Under the pieces are notes generated by a model. That model saw only the letters and a program-made list of their open reading frames with translations, ran no database searches and was not told the DNA's origin. Position numbers and translations under genes: made by a program. From NCBI GenBank assembly GCA_046484325.1, contig JAWOJB010000063.1:1-64000 (forward strand): a DNA stretch of 64,000 bases, given 5' to 3'. This DNA comes from JAWOJB01 sp046484325. Lineage in GTDB: Bacteria > Actinomycetota > Acidimicrobiia > Spongiisociales > ZC4RG35. This document shows, piece by piece, positions 41,723 through 49,795 of the stretch. The first letter of the stretch is position 1. Each line of letters starts with the position of its first letter.

Positions 41723-42955
41723 TCATGCCAGCACGTTCCGGGTGGCCACGGAGATCGGCTGGCGGTCGACGGCGAGCACCGACATCGGGACCTCGGTGTC
41801 GAAATCGGCATCGACGCCGCTCACCGCCCGCGCCACCATCGAGCCGATCATCGGGGCGAGCTTGAACCCGTGGCCGCTGAACCCGTTGGCGAGCCAGAAC
41901 CCGTCCACCCCGCTCGGCCCGACGATCGGGTGCACATCCTGCCGGTTGATCGTGTAGAGCCCGGCGATCCCGGAGAGCCCGCCCCGGTGCTCGAGGGCGG
42001 GGATCCGGTGATGGAGGGCGTGGATCTTGCGGTCCCGGAAGGCGGCATCGGCGTGGCGGGGGAAGTCGTCGGGATCGGCGACCACCTCCTCCTCGTCCTC
42101 GGGGAGCACCGAGCCGAACAGGATCCGGGTGCCCCCTGCATCGGGCCGCAGGTAGATGCCGGTCGAACCGTCGGCGAGCACCGGGATCGGCCCCAGATCG
42201 CCCGGGAGGTCCCGGTACACGACCTGGATCCGGGTGGGGTCGAGGGTCCACCGATGCCCGACCCCCGCCATGGCGTTGAGGGCGTTGCACCATGGACCGG
42301 ATGCGTTCACGACCAGCCCGGCCGGGATGCGCTCGCCGTCCACCTCGACGCCGGTCACCCCGCCGTTCGTTCTGATCAGACCGGTCACCCTGGCCCGAAA
42401 GCGCACGACACCCCCGGCCCGGCGGGTGCCGTCGAGCAGGTCGGCGCAGGCACCGGCGGGATCCGCATATCCGCCGTCGTCCTCCACAAGCGCCGCCTCG
42501 GCATCCCGGCACTCGTGAGCGACCTCCCCCGAGAGGTCGAACGGGGCGACGCAGGCCGAGAGCGATGGGTGGCGGTCGCGGAGCCCCTCGGCGTCCACCA
42601 CCGAGACGGCCACCCCTGCCCGACCCAGACGCTCGGCCTCGGCCTGGACCTCGGACCGGGACTCGTCGAACATCCACACCACCCCGGTGCGTATGTAGGT
42701 CGAGGCGGGATCCGGCAGGCCGGTGAACTCGGACCAGTTCCGGTAGGCGCGCTGGCCGTCGAGCGCCAGCCGGACGACCCTGGGATCGGTGTACCGGCAT
42801 CGGGAGATCGATGACGAAGCGCCGGTGGAGCCCTCGGCCGGGCCCGCCCCCTTGTCGAGCACCACCACCTGCACGCTGCGCCGGGCGAGCTGGTAGCCGA
42901 TGGCGGCGCCGACGATTCCCCCACCGACGACCACCACGTCGGTGGCAGGCGTCAC
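41723..42955 (-). CDS. FAD-dependent oxidoreductase, DAO/sarcosine-oxidase family
   Basis: Flavoenzyme of 410 residues. The FAD site is VVVVGGGIVGAAIGYQLARR with the terminal acidic residue in VVLDKG, and STGASSSISR resembles the flavin-contact loop. The C-terminal GLYTINRQDVHPIVGP and ANGFSGHGFKLAP are diagnostic of the sarcosine/dimethylglycine/glycine oxidase group. It would oxidise a secondary or D-amino acid; substrate open. GTG 42955 overlaps the NYN gene stop (GTGA). Confidence 0.9.
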   Translation of the reverse strand: MTPATDVVVVGGGIVGAAIGYQLARRSVQVVVLDKGAGPAEGSTGASSSISRCRYTDPRVVRLALDGQRAYRNWSEFTGLPDPASTYIRTGVVWMFDESRSEVQAEAERLGRAGVAVSVVDAEGLRDRHPSLSACVAPFDLSGEVAHECRDAEAALVEDDGGYADPAGACADLLDGTRRAGGVVRFRARVTGLIRTNGGVTGVEVDGERIPAGLVVNASGPWCNALNAMAGVGHRWTLDPTRIQVVYRDLPGDLGPIPVLADGSTGIYLRPDAGGTRILFGSVLPEDEEEVVADPDDFPRHADAAFRDRKIHALHHRIPALEHRGGLSGIAGLYTINRQDVHPIVGPSGVDGFWLANGFSGHGFKLAPMIGSMVARAVSGVDADFDTEVPMSVLAVDRQPISVATRNVLA

Positions 42956-43977
42956 GCCGCCGAGACGCGGTAATCGCTTGCCTGTTCGTCCCAGGAGAGG
43001 TCGATCAGACCGCGGGTGGCGGCGGCCTTGACGAACTGGAGAAAGCCGCCGTACCCGAACCGCTTCTCGGAGAAGTCCGGAGCGCGTTTGCGCAACTGGT
43101 TCTTGAGCCCGGAGAGGAGCGGCCCCCCACCGGCGTCCCGGGACGACCGGACGATCTCGGAGAGCAGGGCGAAGGCATCGTCCTCGTCGGGGCTGGTCTG
43201 CAGCCCGACGACCGGGTCGCCCTTGGCCGGTCCCTCGGTGAGCTCGATCACCTGGGATTGCTCGAGGTGGCGCATGAGCTCGCCGAAGCTCCGGAACCCG
43301 TAGTCGGCCTCGCTGAAGGTGGGATCCTTCCTAAGGAGGGCCCTCTTCAGCGACGAAGCCAGCACCTCACCACCGCCGCTCCGCTGCAGGCCGGTCAGCG
43401 TGGTGGTCACCAGCTGCTCGAGATCCTCGACCCGGCGGACGTGCTCGTCGGGGGGCGCACCGCCGTCCTTGTCCTTCGGCTCGCCGGCCGGCGCCCGGAA
43501 GTCGATCCCCTCGAGGTTCTCGTAGAAGAGGAACTCGTCGCAGGCCGGTGGCAACAGCGCGGAGGTGGAGGCTCGGACACCCAGGCCGATCACGCTCTTG
43601 TTGAGCTCACGAAGCTTGTGGACGAGCGGGGTGAAGTCCGAGTCACCGGTGCCGATCACGAAGGTCGTGACGTAGTCGCGCTCGAATGCCAGCTCGATGG
43701 CGTCGACCGCCAGCTTGATGTCGGCGGCGTTCTTGCGCACCACCCCCATGCGCTGGGGGATCTCGATCAGCTCCACGTGGTTTCGGGTGAGCATGCGCCG
43801 GTCCTCGTCGAACATCGACCAGTCGGCGTAGGCCCGCCGGGACACCACCCGGCCCCGCTCGGCCAGGGCGTCGGCGATCGGCCGGAAGTCGAACGGGACT
43901 CTCAGCTCGTGCCGGGCTCCGATGGCGAGGTTCTCGTAGTCCAGGAACAGGGCAATGCGTTCTTCATCGGAGGCCAT
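42952..43977 (-). CDS. NYN-domain nuclease with two LOTUS/OST-HTH domains
   Basis: Protein of 341 residues. Residues 5-150 are a PIN-like NYN nuclease domain with acidic residues in ALFLDYENLAIG, KNAADIKLAVDAIEL and FVIGTGDSDFTPLVHKLRE, the metal-binding set for RNA cleavage. Two OST-HTH/LOTUS modules follow (about 180-245 and 270-337), each with an F(S)E..G(F/Y).. pattern (FSEADYGFRSFGELM and FSEKRFGYGGFLQFV). LOTUS domains bind RNA, often G-rich structures. Target RNA unknown. First gene of an operon with DAO and OCD. ATG 43977 lies 6 bases after TAGCAT. Confidence 0.92.
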   Translation of the reverse strand: MASDEERIALFLDYENLAIGARHELRVPFDFRPIADALAERGRVVSRRAYADWSMFDEDRRMLTRNHVELIEIPQRMGVVRKNAADIKLAVDAIELAFERDYVTTFVIGTGDSDFTPLVHKLRELNKSVIGLGVRASTSALLPPACDEFLFYENLEGIDFRAPAGEPKDKDGGAPPDEHVRRVEDLEQLVTTTLTGLQRSGGGEVLASSLKRALLRKDPTFSEADYGFRSFGELMRHLEQSQVIELTEGPAKGDPVVGLQTSPDEDDAFALLSEIVRSSRDAGGGPLLSGLKNQLRKRAPDFSEKRFGYGGFLQFVKAAATRGLIDLSWDEQASDYRVSAA

Positions 43978-43983
43978 GAGCCG

Positions 43984-43989
43984 ATGCTA
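43984..43989 (-). promoter_or_regulatory. Leaderless -10 TAGCAT for the NYN operon
   Basis: Six bases before ATG 43977. Confidence 0.5.
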
Positions 43990-44059
43990 ACGACAGGAGC
44001 GAGGAGGACACGTACCGACCCGGATTGACATATCGACCCGGGTGGCTCGGAGGGCTTGG

Positions 44060-44065
44060 TAGGGT
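44060..44065 (+). promoter_or_regulatory. -10-like TAGGGT upstream of the GltS-like gene
   Basis: Thirty bases before GTG 44096. The leader contains two CCCGGG blocks (44067-44072, 44081-44086) able to pair as a hairpin. Confidence 0.35.
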
Positions 44066-44095
44066 CCCGGGCCACGCCACCCGGGATGTCCCGAC

Positions 44096-45508
44096 GTGAG
44101 CCCGTCCGTCACCGACGTCTTCACGAGTCTGCTGGTCATCGGCCTGCTGCTCGTGACGGCGAAGTGGCTGCGCTCTCGGATCCGGCTGTTCCGCACGCTC
44201 TACCTGCCCGCATCCGTCATCGGGGGAGCCCTCGCGTTGCTGGCGGGCCCGCAGGTGCTCGGCCGGCTCGTGGGGCGCGCAAACGGACCGGGCGTGCTCG
44301 AGGGGGGCCTGGTCCCCTCGCCGGTGCTGCTGGTGTGGGACGAGCTGCCAGGCCTCTTGATCAGTGTCGTGTTCGCATCCCTCTTCATCGGCAAGCGCAT
44401 CCCGGCAATCGGCGAAATCTGGCGCATCGCCGGGCCTCAGGTGGCACTCGGCCAGTCGATCGCCTGGGGGCAGTACGTCATCGGGTTGGTGATCGGCCTG
44501 ACGGTGCTCACCCCGGTGTTCGGGATGAACCCGGCGGCGGGCGCCCTGCTCGAGATCGGATTCGAGGGTGGGCACGGGACCGCCGCCGGGCTCTCGAGCA
44601 CCTTCGAGGACTTCGGCTTCGCCGAAGGATCCGATCTGGCACTCGGGCTCGCGACGGTCGGGCTGGTGGCCGGGGTCCTACTCGGGACGGTCATCGTCAA
44701 CTGGGGGGTTCGCACCGGCCGCATCACCCTCGACGGGGCCGGTGAACCCTCCAGACCCGGTGGGGACGACCTCGCCGATCTCGACGACCGCGAGCCGACC
44801 CACGACGCCGGGGGAGCCACCGACCCGCTCTCGATCCACCTCGGCCTCGTCGCAATCGCCATAGTCATCGGCTGGCTGCTCTTGCAGGCCCTGGCGGCGG
44901 TCGAGAGGCTCACGTGGGGCGGCGACGGCGGGCTGGAGCTGCTCGTACACCTACCACTCTTCCCGATGGCGATGCTCGGCGGGGTGCTCCTCCAGCTCGT
45001 TCTCGATCGGTGGGCACCTGGGGTACACGTCGACCGTCACCTGGTGAACCGGATCTCGGGGACCGCCCTCGACCTGATCATCGTGGCGGCGCTCGGAACC
45101 CTGTCCCTGGAAGCGATCGGGGGCAACCTCGGGCCGTTCCTGGTGCTGGCAGCGGCCGGGATCATCTGGAATCTGGGTGCGTTCCTGCTGCTCGCCCCCC
45201 GGATCGTTCCCGAGTACGCCTACGAGCGCGGGCTGGGGGACTTCGGTCAGTCGATGGGCATGACCGTGACGGGCCTGCTCCTCATGCGCATCGCCGACCC
45301 AGCCAACCGCTCGGGGGGGATCGAGGCATTCGGATACAAGCAGTTGCTCTTCGAACCAGTGGTCGGCGGTGGCCTGTTCACGGCCGCGTCAATCCCCCTC
45401 ATCGCCCAACTCGGAGCGTTGCCGGTGCTGGTGGGCACCATGGTGCTCCTCGTCTTCTGGATCGTCTTCGGCATTCGCCGGTTCGGTCCCGAGGATGGTT
45501 CCTCCTGA
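44096..45508 (+). CDS. Sodium/glutamate symporter-like transporter (GltS family)
   Basis: Polytopic protein of 470 residues with two homologous halves. The first re-entrant motif is FEGGHGTAAGLSSTF (GHGTA signature) and the equivalent in the second half is LGDFGQSMGMTVTGLLLMRI. GltS proteins import glutamate with sodium; specificity here is unverified. A hydrophilic mid-loop (about 215-245, rich in Asp and Gly) is longer than in enteric GltS. GTG 44096 is used; no strong ribosome site is visible. Confidence 0.87.
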   Translation: MSPSVTDVFTSLLVIGLLLVTAKWLRSRIRLFRTLYLPASVIGGALALLAGPQVLGRLVGRANGPGVLEGGLVPSPVLLVWDELPGLLISVVFASLFIGKRIPAIGEIWRIAGPQVALGQSIAWGQYVIGLVIGLTVLTPVFGMNPAAGALLEIGFEGGHGTAAGLSSTFEDFGFAEGSDLALGLATVGLVAGVLLGTVIVNWGVRTGRITLDGAGEPSRPGGDDLADLDDREPTHDAGGATDPLSIHLGLVAIAIVIGWLLLQALAAVERLTWGGDGGLELLVHLPLFPMAMLGGVLLQLVLDRWAPGVHVDRHLVNRISGTALDLIIVAALGTLSLEAIGGNLGPFLVLAAAGIIWNLGAFLLLAPRIVPEYAYERGLGDFGQSMGMTVTGLLLMRIADPANRSGGIEAFGYKQLLFEPVVGGGLFTAASIPLIAQLGALPVLVGTMVLLVFWIVFGIRRFGPEDGSS

Positions 45509-45570
45509 CCTCCGGTCAAAGGGACGCTCAAAGGCCTGATATGGGTGCCGCATCCAAGGGTTGGGAGAGC

Positions 45571-46140
45571 ATGGCGAATCTGTCAGAGCGGTACGACATG
45601 ATCGAACATATGTTCGATCATGTACCCGCGGTCCGTAACCGCAGCGACCCCTGGGAGGCGGAGTGGGAGGTCGGTTGGGAGCTCCTGCACGGCTGCCCAC
45701 CCCCGGTGGAAGGCCACGTGATCCCTCCCGGCCTCGACATGTGGGAACCGGGGCCGGTGCTGGCGGCGATCCTCTCGTCGATCGAGGTCGATGCGCTGAC
45801 GGGTCACGATCGCGTGGTGGTCCTGCGGGCCCACCAGCGGCTCGCCTCACACCACCAGGCCGAGTGCCTGCAGGCCAGGTCGGCGATCACCGACGCCTAC
45901 CGGGACGAACTCGCCATCGCCGAGGAGGAGTTCGCGTGGGAGGTGGCCGAGGCGGAGGTTCGGGCTGCCCTTCGTCTCACCCGGCGGGCGGCGTCAAGCG
46001 ACATGACCCTTGCCCACCATCTCCACCATCGGCTTCCAGAGGTGGCCAGGGCCCTGACCGATGGCGACGGGCTAGATGCCCGCCGGGGTGGGGATGCTCC
46101 CGGAGGAGTTCACCCCGGACAACGGTCGCAGGAAGCGTAA
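45571..46140 (+). CDS. Truncated DUF222 (13E12-type) protein, HNH domain absent
   Basis: Protein of 189 residues matching only the N-terminal DUF222 region of actinobacterial DUF222-HNH endonucleases. The match covers VLAAILSSIEVDALTGHDRVVVLRAHQRLASHHQAE and FAWEVAEAEVRAALRLTRRAASSDMTLAHHLHHRLPEVARAL. After ALTDGDG the reading becomes unrelated and stops; the rest of DUF222 and the C-terminal HNH nuclease (full length is typically above 400) are missing. It is a remnant or a mini-form. ATG 45571 has GGGAGAG upstream; ATG 45541 is possible. A perfect LexA box lies inside codons 11-16. Its TAA stop overlaps the next gene's promoter hexamer. Confidence 0.75.
   Translation: MANLSERYDMIEHMFDHVPAVRNRSDPWEAEWEVGWELLHGCPPPVEGHVIPPGLDMWEPGPVLAAILSSIEVDALTGHDRVVVLRAHQRLASHHQAECLQARSAITDAYRDELAIAEEEFAWEVAEAEVRAALRLTRRAASSDMTLAHHLHHRLPEVARALTDGDGLDARRGGDAPGGVHPGQRSQEA
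45596..45623. promoter_or_regulatory. LexA (SOS) box within a 28-bp perfect palindrome
   Basis: The centre TCGAACATATGTTCGA (45602-45617) matches the actinobacterial SOS box TCGAAC-N4-GTTCGA exactly, and the symmetry extends to 28 bases. It lies 31 bases into the DUF222 coding sequence, encoding IEHMFD. This is a typical place for LexA to block early elongation or an internal promoter. Confidence 0.8.
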
Positions 46141-46143
46141 CGT
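46138..46143 (+). promoter_or_regulatory. -10-like TAACGT overlapping the DUF222 stop codon
   Basis: Precedes the YtxH-like gene with a leader of about 35 bases that holds an AAGGA site. Confidence 0.35.
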
Positions 46144-46185
46144 GTCAGAGGTGACCGGTGGGGACACCGCAAGAAAGGACTCGGG

Positions 46186-46623
46186 ATGAAGAACGTATGG
46201 AAGGGAATGACGGTCGGAGCGTTCGCCGGCGCCCTCGTAGGAGTGATCATGGACGTGGTAGAGGGTACCGGACGCCGTGCGGCCGAGGTCTCGGCACGAG
46301 CAGCGACCGGCGTGTCCACCCGCGCCCGGTCCGGGGCGACACACCTCGCCGAGTTCGTCGAGGAGAAGATCGACGAATGGGACGTGAAGGACAAGGTCGA
46401 CCAGGTGAAGGGCGGAGTCGAACATGGGCTCGAGCAGGCGAAGGACGTCTCTGCCCGAGCCGCCTCGGAAGCCTCGACGCGCGCCAAGTCCGGCGCCGCT
46501 CACATGGCCGACCTCGTCGAGGACAAGATCGACGAATGGGACGTGAAGGACAAGGTCGACCAAGTGAAGGGCGGAGTCGAAGATGCGGTCGACAAGGGCA
46601 AGGAGACCCTGAAGCGGAACTAG
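46186..46623 (+). CDS. YtxH-like protein with an internal 53-residue duplication
   Basis: Protein of 145 residues. One N-terminal membrane-type segment (KGMTVGAFAGALVGVIMDVV) is followed by two nearly identical helical repeats of 53 residues. Each has VSARAA..ST RAKSGA and the strictly repeated KIDEWDVKDKVDQVKGGVE. At DNA level the period is 159 bases (for example 46366 and 46525), mostly silent differences. This resembles the YtxH/gas-vesicle/apolipoprotein-like amphipathic stress proteins. ATG 46186 follows AAGGACTCGGG. Membrane association is predicted; function unknown. Confidence 0.75.
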   Translation: MKNVWKGMTVGAFAGALVGVIMDVVEGTGRRAAEVSARAATGVSTRARSGATHLAEFVEEKIDEWDVKDKVDQVKGGVEHGLEQAKDVSARAASEASTRAKSGAAHMADLVEDKIDEWDVKDKVDQVKGGVEDAVDKGKETLKRN

Positions 46624-46773
46624 CCCTCGACACGGATTCGCATCCAGAGCGTAAGTCGCGAGCCGGTGATCGATCGCCTCTGGGAACTGTGCGAGGACTT
46701 CACAATGCAGATGCGGCCGGCGAGCTCTTGGCGCGCCTCTCCTCTCCCTCATTCCCATCCGGCAACCGACAAC
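46624..46773. other. Intergenic stretch, no feature recognised
   Basis: Between the YtxH-like gene and the cyclase-fragment stop codon. No hairpin, RNA gene or plausible ORF was found. It may contain further unrecognisable remains of the decayed cyclase gene. Confidence 0.5.
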
Positions 46774-47014
46774 CTATGACGGATTGACGAGTGCGGTTGC
46801 CTCCTCGGCCGTCAGGCCCGATGTCCGGCGGACCGACCCGGTCATGTCGGCGAAGACCACCGTCACCAGCCGCTCCTCGCCCCGTCGGTCCGACATGACG
46901 CCGCGGCGCAGGTCGGCGGGAACCGCCTGGGTCGAGGAGGCGAGCAGGGCACCGGACTGCGAACAGAACCGCGCCTTCTGAAGGGCTCACCTGACCGCAG
47001 GCCTGACAATGCAT
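46774..47014 (-). pseudogene. Decayed 5' fragment of a zinc-ribbon / class III cyclase gene
   Basis: Reading from ATG 47014, frame 1 encodes MHCQACGQVSPSEGA. A shifted frame then continues ARFCSQSGALL, where the second zinc-ribbon Cys is Ser, and later ERLVTVVFADMTGSVRR plus GLTAEEATALVNP before TAG at 46774-46776. This is the recognisable start of proteins with an N-terminal zinc ribbon and an adenylate/guanylate cyclase domain. A frameshift, the loss of a ligand and the missing remainder show decay. An intact cyclase-domain gene starts 60 bases away, divergently. Confidence 0.7.
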
Positions 47015-47061
47015 CGGTGCCGAGGAAGCTACCGACGGCCTCTTCCGCACACCGGTCCCGG

Positions 47062-47067
47062 TAGCGT
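47062..47067 (+). promoter_or_regulatory. Leaderless -10 TAGCGT for the cyclase-NB-ARC gene
   Basis: Seven bases before ATG 47075. Confidence 0.55.
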
Positions 47068-47074
47068 TTGCGCC

Positions 47075-49669
47075 ATGGCGACGGTCACCTTCCTCTTCAG
47101 CGATATCGAAGGGTCGACCCGTCTGTGGCAGGCGCACACGCAGGCGATGCCCGCCGCCCTCGCCCGGCACGACGAGATCGTGTTCGACGCTGTGACTGCC
47201 GCTGGGGGAACCGTCTTCAAGCACACCGGAGACGGGGTGGCCGCCGTATTCGAGTCGGCTCCTGCCGCGCTGACCGCAGCCACCGACATACACCGGCGGT
47301 TGGCTCCCGAAACCAACCCGGACGTCGGGCCGATCCGGGTGCGGATCGGAGTCCACACCGGCGAAGCCGAGTCACGCAGGGACGACTGGTTCGGGCTGAC
47401 CGTGAACCGGACCGCTCGCATCATGGCCGCCGGCCACGGTGGACAGACCCTTCTCAGCCGGGCCACGGCCGAGTTGGTCGCCGACCGCCGTCTCGAACTG
47501 CGCGACCTCGGCGAGCACCGTCTGTCCGGCCTGGACCGATCCGAACGGATCTACCAACTATGCGCGCCGGGGTTGTCGGCCGAGTTTCCGGCCCTCACCA
47601 CCGAGGTTGCCGTCGTTCACCTGCCCCACTCCCTCACCGAACTCATCGGCCGTGACCCGCTGATCGCGCACGTCCGCAGCAGGCTCGGCGCTGGTCCGGT
47701 GGTCACGCTCACCGGGGTGGGAGGGGTCGGCAAGACCACCCTCGCTCTCGCCGTCGCCTCCGAGCCTCCGGAGGGGATCGAAGGGGTGTGGTTCTGCGAC
47801 CTGGTCCCCGTCACCGAAGCCGAGCGGGTGGCAGCGACCGTGGCTGCCGCCGTCGGGCTTCCCGCAGACGACGCTACGCAAGCCGCCGATCGGGTCGCCC
47901 AATGGATCGGCGACCGGTCGGTCCTCCTCGTCGTCGACAACTGCGAACATGTCCTCGACGGGGCGGCTCGACTCGTAGAAAAATTCACCGTTGCCTGTCC
48001 AGGCCTCACGGTCCTCGCCACCAGCCGGGCGCCGCTCGGAGTCACCGCCGAACAAGTGATTCCCGTCAGTCCCCTCGAATCCGACGCCGCCGTCGAACTG
48101 CTCCGCCGTCGAGCCGAGGCGGCCGGCGCAGGGAGGATCGATGATCGGCGGGTCGCCGAACTGTGCTCTCGGCTCGATCGTCTGCCGCTCGCCATCGAAC
48201 TGGCCGCCGCCCGCCTCCCCCACCTTTCCGTCGACGACATCCTCACCCGTCTCGACGAACGGTTCCGCCTGCTGTCGGCCCGGCGGGGTGACCCGCGCCA
48301 CGCCACACTGCTCGCCACCATCGACTGGAGCTACCAACTGCTCGAACCCGACGAGCAGGCGATGTTGAGGACGGCCGGCGTCTTCACGTCCCGCTTCGAC
48401 CTGGCGGCGGCGGCCGCCGTCTGGGGCGGTGACGAGTACGACGCCATCGATCTCGTTGGTTCGCTCGTCTCCAAGTCGCTGCTCATCGCCGAGGTCGACG
48501 GCGCCGGGACCACCGGGTATCGGCTGCTGGAGACGGTGCGGGCGTTCGCCCACGAACGCGCCGCCGAACTGGGCGAGTCCGAGGCCCTCGCCCAAGAGCA
48601 CGCCGAGCACTACCTCCGCCAGTCGCTCGCCCAACCACCCGTGACCGGCGACCGACAACCGTGGACGTACGTGCTCGAACAGGATCCGGGCAGGGGATTC
48701 CAGGATCCGAACCGTCCGCAGGCGGTGGGTTGGCTCGTCGCGCACGACCGGCTGGTCGACGCCGCACGGTTCGCCTCGCGGCTGCTGCTCGTCAAGTGGT
48801 ACCGGCCGGATTCTGTCGAAGGCATCCTCCGCCGCCCGGAGGTGGCGGACATGCTCGACGACGCAGACGAGCGTGCGCTGTACCTGGCTGCCTCGGCGCT
48901 GCAGGCGAACATGGTCGGACGGTGGGACGAGATCCGGGACTTCGCCGAAGCCGCTCTGGCGCTCGAACCCCATCCCCACACTGCCGCCATCGCCGCCGGG
49001 CTCGCCGCCCAGATGGCCGCCATCCGTGGCGACGACCGGGTGGAGGAGTTCGTGAGCCTGGGATTGGAGCGGCTGCCGGCCGAAGCGGTCGAACTGCGGC
49101 AGTTCCTACGAGAACGGCGCTGTGACGACATCATCCGCCGCAGGCTCGACGACGGGATTCGGCTGCTCGACGAACTCCACGCGGAAGGGAGCGTTTGGGC
49201 GACGTTCGAGCTGCTGATGTGCTGTGTGCTGACCGGACGTGACCCCGAACCGCTGATCGCCGGCATGACAAAACAGCAGCTCGACTCCCAGTTCGGATAC
49301 CGGGCATCCCTCGCCCGCGCATTCGTGGCCGCGGCAGCAGCCGACGCCGATGAGGCGATCCCGCTGTTGACCAGAGCGGGAGCCACAGCGCTCCGATTCA
49401 GGGGCTCGCTCTTCGAACACGACGTGCTGGTCGGCTGCGCCATACTCGCCGAGGCCCAGGGCCGGTACGAGGAGGCATCCCGGATGCTGGCGGCGGTGGG
49501 CGGAAGCACCCGCACCCCGGCAAGCTTCCTTGTCTACCGCTGGTGCCGTGACCGGGTCCGGGAACGGCTGCCGCGGGAGCGGGTCGGCGGCCTCCGAGCC
49601 GAGATGTCCGGCAGGGACGCGGCGTCGGTGCTGTCCGAGGAACTGGCGCGACTGGGGCGTGAGAGATAG
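47075..49669 (+). CDS. Class III adenylate/guanylate cyclase fused to NB-ARC/STAND ATPase
   Basis: Protein of 864 residues. Residues 1-165 are a cyclase homology domain with both metal aspartates (FLFSDIEGST, Asp10; HTGDGVAAVF, Asp53) and the transition-state pair in TVNRTARI (Asn111, Arg115), so it looks catalytically competent. An NB-ARC-type ATPase follows (about 180-480) with P-loop LTGVGGVGKTTLAL, LLVVDNCEHVL Walker B, ATSRAPLG sensor and LPLAIELAAARL. A helical TPR-like C-terminus completes it; no LuxR helix-turn-helix is present at the end, unlike many relatives. It probably couples an unknown signal to cyclic nucleotide production. Confidence 0.92.
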   Translation: MATVTFLFSDIEGSTRLWQAHTQAMPAALARHDEIVFDAVTAAGGTVFKHTGDGVAAVFESAPAALTAATDIHRRLAPETNPDVGPIRVRIGVHTGEAESRRDDWFGLTVNRTARIMAAGHGGQTLLSRATAELVADRRLELRDLGEHRLSGLDRSERIYQLCAPGLSAEFPALTTEVAVVHLPHSLTELIGRDPLIAHVRSRLGAGPVVTLTGVGGVGKTTLALAVASEPPEGIEGVWFCDLVPVTEAERVAATVAAAVGLPADDATQAADRVAQWIGDRSVLLVVDNCEHVLDGAARLVEKFTVACPGLTVLATSRAPLGVTAEQVIPVSPLESDAAVELLRRRAEAAGAGRIDDRRVAELCSRLDRLPLAIELAAARLPHLSVDDILTRLDERFRLLSARRGDPRHATLLATIDWSYQLLEPDEQAMLRTAGVFTSRFDLAAAAAVWGGDEYDAIDLVGSLVSKSLLIAEVDGAGTTGYRLLETVRAFAHERAAELGESEALAQEHAEHYLRQSLAQPPVTGDRQPWTYVLEQDPGRGFQDPNRPQAVGWLVAHDRLVDAARFASRLLLVKWYRPDSVEGILRRPEVADMLDDADERALYLAASALQANMVGRWDEIRDFAEAALALEPHPHTAAIAAGLAAQMAAIRGDDRVEEFVSLGLERLPAEAVELRQFLRERRCDDIIRRRLDDGIRLLDELHAEGSVWATFELLMCCVLTGRDPEPLIAGMTKQQLDSQFGYRASLARAFVAAAAADADEAIPLLTRAGATALRFRGSLFEHDVLVGCAILAEAQGRYEEASRMLAAVGGSTRTPASFLVYRWCRDRVRERLPRERVGGLRAEMSGRDAASVLSEELARLGRER

Positions 49670-49695
49670 GGGATCTGCCCCGCTGACCGCCCCCT

Positions 49696-49718
49696 GGTCC
49701 AGCCTGAAGGGCTGGACC
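49696..49718 (+). terminator. Hairpin downstream of the cyclase-NB-ARC gene
   Basis: Stem GGTCCAGCC/GGCTGGACC with a 5-base loop, 27 bases after the stop. No U-tract follows, so it may be a 3' end stabiliser or a terminator without a U-tail. Confidence 0.4.
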
Positions 49719-49795
49719 GGTCCCCCCAACACGACCTCCCGTCGCTCGGCAGCGAGGGACAGTTTGCTTCTCCCCCAGCCGGGGGGAGCTCTCGA
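49719..49795. repeat. Degenerate third copy of the hairpin element family
   Basis: GGTCCCCCCAAC opens it, compared with GGTCCCCCTACC in the other copies. A TCGCT/AGCGA stem follows, then CAGTTTGCTTC with the hairpin CTCCCCC-AGCC-GGGGGGAG (49770-49788), compared with GGTTTGTTC and the CCCCAGCC stem at 36024. Similarity is partial, so membership is less certain. Confidence 0.45.

Noticed and set aside
46158..46787. 209-codon plus frame overlapping the YtxH-like gene
   Set aside because: Out of frame with the repeated KIDEWDVKDKVDQVKGG protein, whose codon bias and ribosome site are convincing.
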